Shown in pieces: positions 53,557 to 62,199 of a stretch of 64,000 nucleotides of DNA (position 1 is the stretch's first letter; every line of letters begins with the position of its first letter). The notes under the pieces were generated by a model. That model did no database searches. It was not told the origin of the DNA and worked only from the letters and a program-made list of their open reading frames with translations. The translations under genes were made by a program, and so were the position numbers. Origin of the DNA: Arthrobacter_D sp015752045 (lineage in GTDB: Bacteria; Actinomycetota; Actinomycetes; Actinomycetales; Micrococcaceae); the NCBI RefSeq assembly GCF_015752045.1, contig NZ_JADOUS010000012.1, positions 1-64,000 of the forward strand, given 5' to 3'.

Positions 53557-54087
53557 TCAGAGGTGCTCGGGCAGGACCTCGCGGGCGAGGTCGGCGATCC
53601 GCCGCTCGTTGGGGAAGGACAGGCGGCGGCCGAGCTCCTGCAGGGGGACCCACGCGACGTCGACGGCCTCGTGGTCGGGATCGTTCTCGATGGTGAGGTA
53701 GCCGCCGGTGCTGATCAGGAGGTAGTGGTGGACGGTCTTGTGCACGCGGTGGCCGCTGACCGTGAACCAGTAGTCGATGCTGCCGAGCGCGGAGACGATC
53801 CTGCCCTCGATGCCCGTCTCCTCGGCGATCTCCCGGACGGCCGCTTCCTCATTGTTCTCCGCGCCCTCGGGGTGGCCCTTCGGCAGGCACCACTCGAGGC
53901 GTCCGCCGCGGTTGAGGCGGGCGATGATGGCGACGTCGAGGGTCTCCTTCGAGGCGTCGACGACGATACCGCCTGCGGACACCTCCTCCACCGTGGGCAA
54001 CTGATGCTGCACGGCAGGCATACCCGTGGTTCCCATTGACACTGTCAACGGGGTGCGCTTCGGAGCACTTGGAACGGGTCGGTCCAT
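53557..54087 (-). CDS. Nudix hydrolase
   Basis: A 176-residue pyrophosphohydrolase. The Nudix box is complete: G-x5-E-x7-REIAEETGI starting at GHPEGAE. The residue order before it (VSAGGIVVD, LNRGGRLEWCLPKGHPEG) suits a subgroup acting on nucleoside diphosphate derivatives or diadenosine polyphosphates, but the substrate is unknown. About 35 disordered residues precede the domain. Start at 54087 has no ribosome binding site; TAGAGT lies seven bases upstream, fitting a leaderless mRNA. Divergent from the nucleotidyltransferase gene. Confidence 0.9.
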   Translation of the reverse strand: MDRPVPSAPKRTPLTVSMGTTGMPAVQHQLPTVEEVSAGGIVVDASKETLDVAIIARLNRGGRLEWCLPKGHPEGAENNEEAAVREIAEETGIEGRIVSALGSIDYWFTVSGHRVHKTVHHYLLISTGGYLTIENDPDHEAVDVAWVPLQELGRRLSFPNERRIADLAREVLPEHL

Positions 54088-54228
54088 GCAGACCACTCTA
54101 ACGATCTTTGGCCCGGAGCGATGACGGCGCGACCCTTCACCCGCCCGTTCCCGCAGCAGCGTCACGGCATCATGCGGCCCCGTCCGCGGTGTGGGAAACG
54201 GGTGCTGATCTGGCACCCTTAAGGGACT

Positions 54229-55674
54229 ATGGCGCACCTGCTGGACACTTCGACCCTCACCGCACCCCTCCCTCCTGTTGTCCTCGAGGTCGGCGAACTC
54301 TTCGACGCCGCGGGCCACGAGCTCTCGCTCGTCGGCGGGCCGGTGCGCGATCTCTTCCTGGGCAGGGTGTCGCCCGATCTGGACTTCACCACGGACGCCC
54401 ACCCGGACCAGACGCTCGCGGTCGTCAAACGCTGGGCTGATGCGTACTGGGAGATCGGCCGGGCGTTCGGCACGATCGGCCTCCGGAAGGACGGCTACCA
54501 GATCGAGATCACCACGTACCGCGCCGAGGCGTACGACCCGTCCTCCAGGAACCCGACTGTCGCCTTCGGCACGAACCTCGACGATGACCTCGAGCGCCGC
54601 GACTTCACGATCAACGCGATGGCCCTCAAGCTGCCGTCCCTCGAACTCGTCGACCCGTTCGGTGGTGCCCGGGACCTGCACGCCGGCGTCCTCCGCACTC
54701 CTGGCACGCCGTCGTCGTCGTTCTCCGACGACCCGCTGCGCATGATGCGTGCCGCCCGCTTCGTCTCCCAGCTGGGCGTGGCCCTCGCCCCGGAGGTGAC
54801 GGAGGCGATGACGCACATGTCCGAGCGGATCTCGATCATCTCTGCCGAGCGCGTGCGGGACGAACTGGTCAAGCTCATCCTGGGCACGGCGCCCGACGCA
54901 GGGATCGACCTGATGGTGGAGACGGGGCTCGCGGAGCACGTGATGCCGGAGGTCTCCGCGCTGCGGCTGGAGACGGACGAGCACCACCGGCACAAGGACG
55001 TCTACCAGCATTCCCTCACCGTCCTCCGCCAGGCGTGCTCCCTCGAGTCGGGCGAGGACGGGCCGGTCCCGGGGCCCGACGTCGTCCTGCGGCTCGCCGC
55101 CCTCCTGCACGACATCGGCAAGCCCGCGACCCGGAAGTTCGAGCCCGGAGGCGCGGTCAGTTTCCGGCACCACGACGCCGTCGGAGCGAAGCTCGTCGGG
55201 AAGAGGCTGCGGGCGCTGAGGTTCGACAACGACACCATCAAGGCCGTGGCGCGCCTCGTGGAACTGCATATGCGGTTCTACGGTTACGGCGAGGCGGGCT
55301 GGAGCGATTCGGCCGTCCGCCGCTACGTGAGCGACGCCGGTCCCCTCCTCGAGCGGCTCCATCGCCTCACGCGCTCCGACGTCACCACCCGGAACCGGCG
55401 CAAGGCCGAACGGCTCGCGTTCGCCTACGACGATCTCGAGGCGAGGATCGCCGCGCTCGCCGACCAGGAGGAGCTGGCCTCGATCCGCCCCGACCTCGAC
55501 GGCGAGCAGATCATGGCGCTGCTCGGTGTCCGGCCCGGCCCCGTGGTGGGTCGTGCCTACCGCTTCCTCCTCGAGGAGCGGATGGACCACGGCCCGCAGG
55601 ACCCGGCCGACGCACAGACCAAGCTCCGCCAGTGGTGGAGCGAGCAGCCCGAATCCCAGGAGAGCACCCCATGA
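54229..55674 (+). CDS. pcnA: CCA tRNA nucleotidyltransferase / poly(A) polymerase family
   Basis: A 481-residue class II nucleotidyltransferase. The head has LVGGPVRDLFLGR and the metal-binding DLDFTTDA; RRDFTINAMALK and DPLRMMRAARF are family motifs. An HD domain sits at ~285-400 (LLHDIGKPATRKF, FRHHDAVGAKL), which can give phosphatase or phosphodiesterase activity. The reaction is addition of CCA to tRNA 3' ends; tRNAs in this window lack encoded CCA, so such an enzyme is needed. Distinguishing it from a poly(A) polymerase is not possible by eye. Overlaps the next gene by ATGA. Confidence 0.9.
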   Translation: MAHLLDTSTLTAPLPPVVLEVGELFDAAGHELSLVGGPVRDLFLGRVSPDLDFTTDAHPDQTLAVVKRWADAYWEIGRAFGTIGLRKDGYQIEITTYRAEAYDPSSRNPTVAFGTNLDDDLERRDFTINAMALKLPSLELVDPFGGARDLHAGVLRTPGTPSSSFSDDPLRMMRAARFVSQLGVALAPEVTEAMTHMSERISIISAERVRDELVKLILGTAPDAGIDLMVETGLAEHVMPEVSALRLETDEHHRHKDVYQHSLTVLRQACSLESGEDGPVPGPDVVLRLAALLHDIGKPATRKFEPGGAVSFRHHDAVGAKLVGKRLRALRFDNDTIKAVARLVELHMRFYGYGEAGWSDSAVRRYVSDAGPLLERLHRLTRSDVTTRNRRKAERLAFAYDDLEARIAALADQEELASIRPDLDGEQIMALLGVRPGPVVGRAYRFLLEERMDHGPQDPADAQTKLRQWWSEQPESQESTP

Positions 55675-56321
55675 AGCCGTTGTCAGGCGCCGCAACACCG
55701 GATCTCACCCCGTCGGGCACGCCCCTGCCCCGCCTCTGGCTGCTGCGGCACGGCGAGACGGAGTGGTCCAGGGACGGCCGCTACACGGGCCTGACCGACC
55801 TCCCCCTGACCGGACACGGGGAGGAGCAGGCGCTCGCCGCGCGCGAGCACCTCCAGGGCGTCGACTTCGACCTCGTGGTGACCTCGCCCCTGCAGCGTGC
55901 GGTCCGCACGGCCGAACTCGCGGGCTTCCCCGACGCCGAGGTCCTGCCCTACGCCCACGAGTGGGACTACGGCGACAACGAGGGGCGGAACAGCGCGAGG
56001 GTCCGCGTGGAGAACCCCGACTACCTGATCTGGAACGACGGCGCCCCGCACGGCGAGACGCTGGACCAGGTGGCGGAGCGGGCGGACCGCGTCATCGCCC
56101 GCGTCCAGGCCGGGTGCGGGACCGCGGCGGACAACGACCCCGGGGCGACGCCCGTGCAGAATGCGCTGCTCGTGGCGCACGGCCACTTCCTGCGGATCGT
56201 CGCGGCCCGCTGGCTGGAGTTCGGCGGCATCGAGGGCCGGCGCTTCGTGCTCGGCACGGCCGCGGTCTGCGCGCTCGGCTGGGACAAGCAAACGCCCGCC
56301 ATCGTGCACTGGAACCTCTAG
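55671..56321 (+). CDS. Histidine phosphatase family protein
   Basis: A 216-residue phosphoglycerate-mutase-like phosphatase. The phospho-acceptor His is in LLRHGETEWS, followed by TGLTDLPLTGHGEEQA, and the second active-site His is in LLVAHGHFLRIVAARWL. The length suits a broad small-molecule phosphatase rather than a true glycolytic mutase. It is translationally coupled to the nucleotidyltransferase. Its stop overlaps the stop of the convergent DUF418 gene by four bases. Substrate unknown. Confidence 0.9.
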   Translation: MKPLSGAATPDLTPSGTPLPRLWLLRHGETEWSRDGRYTGLTDLPLTGHGEEQALAAREHLQGVDFDLVVTSPLQRAVRTAELAGFPDAEVLPYAHEWDYGDNEGRNSARVRVENPDYLIWNDGAPHGETLDQVAERADRVIARVQAGCGTAADNDPGATPVQNALLVAHGHFLRIVAARWLEFGGIEGRRFVLGTAAVCALGWDKQTPAIVHWNL

Positions 56322-57493
56322 GCGCCGTCGGGACCTGACACCCGCCGCGGCGTCCCGCGGGCGAAGCGCCGCAGGGCCCACTCGAGCGGACCGGTCCGGT
56401 ACCTCGCGAGGACGAAGCGGCTGGCTGCCGCCTGCCCGGCGAAGAGCACGACGACGACCGCGACCACCAGGGTGGGCGGGAGTCGGTCCATCAGGCCGAG
56501 TCCGTACCCGGTGAAGACGAGGCACAGCACGGCGGACTGGGCCAGGTAGTTGGTCAATGACAGGCGCCCGGTAGGAACGAGGACCGCGGCGACGACGCGT
56601 CCGGCCCGTGACCCCAGCACCAGCAGGAGGGACGCGGCGTAGCCCGCGGTCACGAGCGGTGACGCCACGACCGAGATGCCGGTGGCCAGGAGTGGCGCCG
56701 CGCTCCCGGCGCCCCACACGTCGAGGTAGGCCGAGTACCCCGCACCGGCCAGGCCGAGGGGGAGGGCCAGGACGACGACGCGCCACAGCACCGTGCGAGG
56801 GGGCACTGCGGGTCGGAGGACACCCTGCATCGCGAGGGCGGAGCCCGCGAGGAAGGCCGCGAGGGCGAGCGGCCCCTGGAAGAACACGACGGACGGCAGG
56901 ACGACGCCGTAGGTGGCCGCATTGGCAGCGAGTGCGTCGGCGGGGGACGCCGCGGGCGTGGACGGGGCGGCGCCGGCGGCTACGTCGGCTCCCGACGCCC
57001 CGCCGACGAGCAGGAGCGCCGCCGCGGCGACGAGGAGCAGGGCCATCCCCAGCGTGATGCCGATCGCGAGACCGAGCCGTGCACGCGGCGGGACGGATGC
57101 GGCGGCGAGCAGGATCGCGCCCGCCAGCGCGTACGTCAGCAGGATGTCGCCGTAGAACAGGGTCAGCCCGTGAACCACGCCGAGGATCCCCAGGAAGACG
57201 AGGCGCCGTGCCATGAGGCGTGCCGGGTCCCTGCCGGCCGTCGCGGCGAGTACGACGGACCCGTAGCCGAACAGCAGCGAGAACAGCAGGTAGAACTTGC
57301 CCTCGAAGAACGTCGCCACGACGAACCGGACACCGAGGTCCGTCCGTGACGCGGTGGACGCCTCCGGCCCTCCCGACAGATGGGACGAGTCGGCGAAGAA
57401 CCACACATTGACCATGAGGATGCCGAAGAGGGCGAAACCCCTCAGGGCGTCGATCTGCGCGATGCGGGAGTTCGCAGTGGTCGGTCCCGACAC
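56318..57493 (-). CDS. DUF418 (YeiB-like) membrane protein
   Basis: A 391-residue polytopic protein with about ten helices. It starts with RIAQIDALRGFALFGILMVNV and has FFEGKFYLLFSLLFGYG near residue 65, both hallmarks of the family. The C-terminal DUF418 domain holds GRLSLTNYLAQSAVLCLVF and ends near GPLEWALRRF. Function is unproven; relatives may be acyltransferase-like. GTG has AAAGGTGG nine bases upstream. Confidence 0.88.
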   Translation of the reverse strand: MSGPTTANSRIAQIDALRGFALFGILMVNVWFFADSSHLSGGPEASTASRTDLGVRFVVATFFEGKFYLLFSLLFGYGSVVLAATAGRDPARLMARRLVFLGILGVVHGLTLFYGDILLTYALAGAILLAAASVPPRARLGLAIGITLGMALLLVAAAALLLVGGASGADVAAGAAPSTPAASPADALAANAATYGVVLPSVVFFQGPLALAAFLAGSALAMQGVLRPAVPPRTVLWRVVVLALPLGLAGAGYSAYLDVWGAGSAAPLLATGISVVASPLVTAGYAASLLLVLGSRAGRVVAAVLVPTGRLSLTNYLAQSAVLCLVFTGYGLGLMDRLPPTLVVAVVVVLFAGQAAASRFVLARYRTGPLEWALRRFARGTPRRVSGPDGA

Positions 57494-57680
57494 CCAATTC
57501 CACCTTTCACCGGAAATACCCGGATAAATTCATTCGAAGGACTATGCCTGTACGTATTCCATACGGTAGCTTTGTCCACGTGCCATTGGGTCTTCCCAAC
57601 TCGAACGGTTCCCCACTCGACCTACGAGGGAACCGTGGCCACATGACCGCAGGTCACTCGACGGAACGGAGGTGGAGATC

Positions 57681-57749
57681 GTGAATACCCTGCTCGGCGG
57701 AGCCTTTGCCCGCCGTACCGATCCCGCCTTCATCCCCCGTCTCCGCTAG
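57681..57749 (+). CDS. Possible 22-residue peptide
   Basis: GTG-initiated frame with a strong GGAGGTGG ribosome binding site. The product starts MNTLLGGAFARR and ends AFIPRLR, basic overall, with no membrane helix. The spacing and sequence of the upstream 16 bases resemble those of the second tiny frame downstream. It could be a leader peptide, a small functional peptide, or chance. Confidence 0.35.
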   Translation: MNTLLGGAFARRTDPAFIPRLR

Positions 57750-58072
57750 GAAGTCTGCGCACCGGCGATAGCCGGACGAACCAGCACCCCTCCCCGTGCC
57801 CGTGCGCGGCTTCCTTCGAACTCCTTTCCCCGGCAATGCCGTTCGTGGCTCGTTCCTGCCGAATTCCTTCCTGCCGAAAGTTAGTCATGCCCAATTCCCG
57901 GCCCATTCCTGCCCAATTCACCGACGATCCCACGGAATCCCGTGGAGCCTCCGGCGAATTCATCATGAGCGGCTCCCTGACGCCGCTCCCGGACGCCCGT
58001 CCGGCACCGGACCCCCCGGGTGTCCCGGCACATCCCATGCCCGGTTTCCACCGCAGGAAGGAGGTGCAGCGC

Positions 58073-58195
58073 ATGCTGAGGAAATGGGGGAACAGCATCT
58101 CCCTGTACGGGCGGACCTGGGTCGACCGGCCCCGTGACCCGTGGGAGGCGTCGCCGCGCTTCACGCTGCCCCAGCACACCACGTACATCAGGTGA
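58073..58195 (+). CDS. Possible 40-residue peptide
   Basis: ATG-initiated frame with AAGGAGGTG upstream at normal spacing. The product starts MLRKWGNSISLYGR and ends LPQHTTYIR, Trp- and Arg-rich, with no signal peptide. The same frame stays open upstream to 57836, so a longer protein is possible, but that part lacks a good ribosome binding site. No family recognised. Confidence 0.4.
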   Translation: MLRKWGNSISLYGRTWVDRPRDPWEASPRFTLPQHTTYIR

Positions 58196-58375
58196 TCCGT
58201 CGGCGCCTGCCGCGTCGACCACAGCCGGCGATCAGATCAGCGATCCCGGGTGCGGTCGACGGGCAGCGACGGCCAGGTGTGCCATCGGTTCACGGAATGG
58301 GGGGCGTGAGCAGGGCGTTATAGGGTCGTGAGGTTATGCGACCGGTCTCCCTCCGCCGGTCGGAAGGGAGATGGT

Positions 58376-59623
58376 GTGTCCGGCGTCAGGCGCGTGGCCA
58401 TGCTGTCCCTGCACACCTCGCCGCTCGAACAGCCCGGCACGGGGGACGCGGGCGGCATGAACGTCTATGTCAGGAGCACCGCCCTCGAACTCGCGGGGGT
58501 CGGGATCGACGTCGAGATCTTCACCCGGGAAGCCGGCGAGGGGCGCCCGCGGCGCGAGGTGCTCGCCGACGGCGTCGTGGTCCACCACCTCGATGCGGGA
58601 CCCCGCCACCGCATCCCGAAGGAAGCCCTCCCGGGACTGACGGACACCTTCGCCGACGCGATCACCGAGGTGGCCGACCTCCTCGCGGACGGCCACTTCG
58701 ACGTCCTGCATTCCCACTACTGGGTCTCCGGGATGGTGGGCCTCACGCTCAGCCGGCAGATGAACCTGCCCCTGGTCCACTCCATGCACACGATGGCGAA
58801 GGTCAAGAACCTGCGCATGAAGGCGCTCATCGCGCCGGAACCGGCCGAACGGATCGCCGGTGAGCAGGAGGTCGTCGCGGGGGCGGCACGCCTGATCGCG
58901 AACACGAGCACCGAGGCGACCGAACTCATCTCGCTCTACGGCGCCACCCCGGACCGGGTGGACGTGGTGGCACCGGGCGTGGACCTGTCGACGTTCCACC
59001 CGGGGGACAGGTCGGGCGCCCGCGCTGCACTGGCCTTCCCGCCGGAGCAGTTCCACGTGGTGTTCGCCGGGAGGATCCAGAAGCTCAAGGGTCCGCAGGT
59101 CCTCGTGGCCGCGGCCGCGGAACTCCGGCGCCGGCGGCCGGACATCCCGCTTGCCGTCAGCATCCTCGGTGCGGGAAGCGGCCCCGAGGCGCTCGCCCTC
59201 CAGCCCCTCATCGACGCCGCCGGCCTCACGCGGGACGTGCGCCTCTACCCGCCCGTCACCGCCTCCCACCTCGCGCAGTGGTTCCGTTCCGCGGACGTGG
59301 TGGCCATGCCGTCCTTCAGCGAGTCCTTCGGGCTCGTGGCGCTCGAGGCGCAGGCCTGCGGCACCCCCGTGGTCGCCGCCAACGTCGGCGGGCTGCCCCA
59401 GGCCGTCAGCGACGGGCGCAGCGGCCTCCTCGTGGACGGCCACTCCGCGACCGGCTGGGCGGACGTGCTCGAACGATTGCACGACGACGCCCGCCTCCGG
59501 GAGACACTGGGCCGCGGGGCCGCCACCCATGCGCTGGCGTTCGGCTGGCAGCGCACGGCCCTGCTGACGGCCCAGAGCTACCGCACCGCCGTCGAGCGTT
59601 TCTCCACGGCGACCGCCCGCTGA
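58376..59623 (+). CDS. mshA: D-inositol-3-phosphate glycosyltransferase MshA
   Basis: A 415-residue GT4-family enzyme catalysing the first step of mycothiol synthesis, joining GlcNAc from UDP-GlcNAc to inositol 3-phosphate. The start MLSLHTSPLEQPGTGDAGG and GGMNVYVRSTALEL, the donor-binding AGRIQKLKGPQVL, and the E-x7-E site in SFSESFGLVALEAQACGTP are typical. GTG at 58376 has GGGAG upstream; a possible -10 (TAGGGT) lies about 50 bases before it. The acceptor, inositol 3-phosphate, is made by Ino1, whose gene lies 2.6 kb downstream. Confidence 0.93.
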   Translation: MSGVRRVAMLSLHTSPLEQPGTGDAGGMNVYVRSTALELAGVGIDVEIFTREAGEGRPRREVLADGVVVHHLDAGPRHRIPKEALPGLTDTFADAITEVADLLADGHFDVLHSHYWVSGMVGLTLSRQMNLPLVHSMHTMAKVKNLRMKALIAPEPAERIAGEQEVVAGAARLIANTSTEATELISLYGATPDRVDVVAPGVDLSTFHPGDRSGARAALAFPPEQFHVVFAGRIQKLKGPQVLVAAAAELRRRRPDIPLAVSILGAGSGPEALALQPLIDAAGLTRDVRLYPPVTASHLAQWFRSADVVAMPSFSESFGLVALEAQACGTPVVAANVGGLPQAVSDGRSGLLVDGHSATGWADVLERLHDDARLRETLGRGAATHALAFGWQRTALLTAQSYRTAVERFSTATAR

Positions 59624-59654
59624 ACCTCGGGCCCGCGCACCCTAGGATGGAAGC

Positions 59655-60425
59655 GTGAATCCCGCCGAGCTCGCCGAATACCTCGATTCCGTTCGTATCA
59701 CCGGGCTGGTGGCCACGCCGCGGCAGGACAACCTGAAGCACATGCGGCTCTTCCTGGAGCGCAACGAGCACCTCGAGTTCGGGGTGGAACACACCCGCGA
59801 CTGGACCTACGACGACGTCTTCGACCTCATGCACGAACGCGTGGGGACGAGCCCCGACCGGGACCACACCGAGGGCCAGGACACCATCGACGCCGGGAAG
59901 TGCGTCGCCGCCCTCGACCGTTTCGCCGACCGGCTGGGGGCGTCCGCCCGCCGGAGGGAGCGGATCCTCTTCGCCACGGGCCACCCGGCGGGCCTGCTCC
60001 CGGTCCATGCTGCCTTCGCGCAGGCCGTGGCCTCGGCGGGCGCCACGGTGGTACGCGTCCCGGAGGGGCGCCGCTTCGGCGCCGGTGACATCCGGCAGGT
60101 CTTCGGCGTGCTCGTGTGGCACCAGCACGGCGGACTCATGCACACCCACTTCCCCGAGCCGATGCGCCTGAGCCTCGAGACGCTCACCCGCGCCGGCCAC
60201 GAACTGCCGGACCTCGTCGTGGCCGATCACGGGTGGGCCGGCCATGCGGCGAATGCCGGATTGCCGACCGTCGGCTTCGCGGACTGCAACGACCCCGGGC
60301 TGTTCGTCTCCGAGGCGCAGGGCCAGCTCGACGTCGCCGTCCCGCTCGACGACAACGTGACCCCGGGACTGTACGAACCCCTCATCGACTACGTCCTCGG
60401 GCGGGCAGGACTCCCGCGGGCCTGA
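59655..60425 (+). CDS. Phosphatase-like protein of unknown substrate, next to mshA
   Basis: A 256-residue protein of the kind often labelled just 'phosphatase' in actinobacteria. Conserved-looking segments are ITGLVATPRQDNLKHMRLF, the loop ATGHPAGLLPVH, LMHTHFPEPM, DLVVADHGWAGHAANAG and FADCNDPGLFV followed by VPLDDNVTPGLYEPL. They contain several Asp/His residues that could bind metal. No standard HAD or PGM motif is present. GTG at 59655 lacks a ribosome binding site, but TAGGAT ends six bases before it and CTGAAC lies 17 bases further up, a leaderless promoter. Directly after mshA; role unproven. Confidence 0.7.
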   Translation: MNPAELAEYLDSVRITGLVATPRQDNLKHMRLFLERNEHLEFGVEHTRDWTYDDVFDLMHERVGTSPDRDHTEGQDTIDAGKCVAALDRFADRLGASARRRERILFATGHPAGLLPVHAAFAQAVASAGATVVRVPEGRRFGAGDIRQVFGVLVWHQHGGLMHTHFPEPMRLSLETLTRAGHELPDLVVADHGWAGHAANAGLPTVGFADCNDPGLFVSEAQGQLDVAVPLDDNVTPGLYEPLIDYVLGRAGLPRA

Positions 60426-60451
60426 TCCCGGTGCGCTGATAGGTTGGCTGC

Positions 60452-62119
60452 ATGAGCGATCTTGAGATTGCCCGCGCCGCCGCGGTGAAGCCCATCGAGG
60501 ACATTTCCGATGCGGCAGGGATCCCGCGGGAGGCCCTGGAGTTCCACGGCCGTTTCAAGGCGAAGATCGACCCGCGCCTGCTGCCCGAGGACGGCCGTAC
60601 CCCCGGCAAGCTGGTCCTGGTCAGCGCCATGAGTCCCACGCCCGCCGGCGAGGGCAAGTCCACCTGCACCGTGGGGCTCGCGGATTCGCTCGCCCGGGCG
60701 GGGCAGCGCGTCATGATCGCCCTGCGTGAGCCGTCCCTCGGCCCCGTGCTGGGCATGAAGGGTGGCGCGACCGGCGGCGGCTACTCACAGGTGCTGCCGA
60801 TGGACGAGATCAACCTGCACTTCACGGGTGACTTCCATGCGATCACCTCCGCGAACAACGCACTGGCCGCCCTGATCGACAACCACATCCACCAGGGCAA
60901 CGAGCTCGGCATCGATCCGCGGCGCATCACCTTCAAGCGGGTCCTGGATGTCAACGACCGCGCGCTGCGCGAAGTGGTCATCGGCCTCGGGGGGCCGATG
61001 CAGGGGACCCCCCGCCAGGACGGCTTCGACATCACCGTGGCCTCCGAGATCATGGCCGTCTTCTGCCTGGCTGGAGACCCCGCGGACCTGAAGGAACGCC
61101 TGGCGAACATCACCTTCGGCTACACCTACGACCGCCGACCCCTGACCGTGCGGGACCTACGGGTGGAGGGGGCGCTGGCACTGCTGCTCAAGGACGCCCT
61201 CAAGCCCAACCTCGTGCAGACCATCGCCGGCACCCCGGCCCTCGTCCACGGCGGCCCTTTCGCGAACATCGCGCACGGCTGCAACTCCGTCATCGCCACC
61301 CGGACGGCCCGCCGCCTCGCGGACATCGTCGTCACGGAGGCCGGTTTCGGCGCGGACCTCGGGGCCGAGAAGTTCATGGACATCAAGGCGCGGGCCGCGG
61401 ATCTCGCCCCCCACGCCGTCGTGATCGTCGCGACCATCCGTGCCCTCAAGATGCACGGCGGGGTCGCCAAGGCGGACCTCGCCAGGCCCGACGCCGACGC
61501 CCTCCGGGACGGGACGGCGAACCTCCTCCGCCACGTGCGGAACATCGAGAAGTTCGGGATCCCGCCCGTCGTCGCCATCAACAGGTTCGGCACGGACTCG
61601 CAGGAGGAGCTCGACTGGCTGCTCTCCTGGTGTGCCGGCGAGGGGATCGCCGCCGCCGTTGCCGATGTGTGGGGCCAGGGCGGCGGGGGGCCCGGCGGCG
61701 ACGAGCTCGCCGCCGAGGTGCTCGCCGCCCTCGAACGCCCCGTCGCCTTCTCCCACCTCTATCCGCTCGATCTCCCCGTCGCCGAGAAGATCCGCACGAT
61801 CGTGCAGGAGATCTACGGCGCGGACGGCGTCGACTTCTCGGTCCCGGCCCTGCGCCGACTGAAGGAGATCGAGGCGAACGGGTGGGCGGGGATGCCCGTG
61901 TGCATGGCGAAGACCCAGTACTCGTTCTCGGACGATCCCAGCGTGCTCGGAGCACCCAAGGGCTTCACCGTCCACGTCCGGGACCTCATCCCGAAGACCG
62001 GTGCCGGGTTCATCGTCGCCCTCACGGGATCCGTGATGACGATGCCCGGACTGCCGAAGGATCCGGCCGCGCTCCGCATGGACGTGGACGCCGACGGCAA
62101 CGCCGTCGGGCTGTTCTAG
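60452..62119 (+). CDS. fhs: Formate-tetrahydrofolate ligase
   Basis: A 555-residue cytosolic enzyme forming 10-formyl-THF from formate, THF and ATP. The P-loop TPAGEGKSTCTVGLADSLA, REPSLGPVLGMKGGATGGGYSQV and FTGDFHAI are diagnostic. Also typical are GGPFANIAHGCNSVIA and the C-terminal FSDDPSVLGAPKGFTVHVRDL. ATG at 60452 has no ribosome binding site; TAGGTT ends six bases upstream, again a leaderless layout. A palindromic terminator follows. Confidence 0.97.
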   Translation: MSDLEIARAAAVKPIEDISDAAGIPREALEFHGRFKAKIDPRLLPEDGRTPGKLVLVSAMSPTPAGEGKSTCTVGLADSLARAGQRVMIALREPSLGPVLGMKGGATGGGYSQVLPMDEINLHFTGDFHAITSANNALAALIDNHIHQGNELGIDPRRITFKRVLDVNDRALREVVIGLGGPMQGTPRQDGFDITVASEIMAVFCLAGDPADLKERLANITFGYTYDRRPLTVRDLRVEGALALLLKDALKPNLVQTIAGTPALVHGGPFANIAHGCNSVIATRTARRLADIVVTEAGFGADLGAEKFMDIKARAADLAPHAVVIVATIRALKMHGGVAKADLARPDADALRDGTANLLRHVRNIEKFGIPPVVAINRFGTDSQEELDWLLSWCAGEGIAAAVADVWGQGGGGPGGDELAAEVLAALERPVAFSHLYPLDLPVAEKIRTIVQEIYGADGVDFSVPALRRLKEIEANGWAGMPVCMAKTQYSFSDDPSVLGAPKGFTVHVRDLIPKTGAGFIVALTGSVMTMPGLPKDPAALRMDVDADGNAVGLF

Positions 62120-62156
62120 CGCCGGACCCTGCCGCCCGTTCGGGCCGGAACGCACG

Positions 62157-62188
62157 GGAGGCCGGGACGGATATCCGTCCCGGCCTCC
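62157..62188. terminator. Bidirectional terminator between fhs and ino1
   Basis: GGAGGCCGGGACGGAT and its complement form a 32-base perfect palindrome without a fixed loop, followed by TT on the plus strand. It lies between the convergent fhs and ino1 genes and can serve both. Confidence 0.8.
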
Positions 62189-62199
62189 TTCGGTGCTGT

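Larger units (their letters stand above)
57494..58375. other. 880-bp region with two possible tiny ORFs upstream of mshA
   Basis: No conventional gene. It contains a hairpin-forming inverted repeat ACGGTTCCC/GGGAACCGT (57605-57613 and 57628-57636) and two short frames with strong ribosome binding sites, listed separately. TAGGGT at 58321-58326 could be the -10 element of mshA. The rest shows nothing recognisable. Confidence 0.5.
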
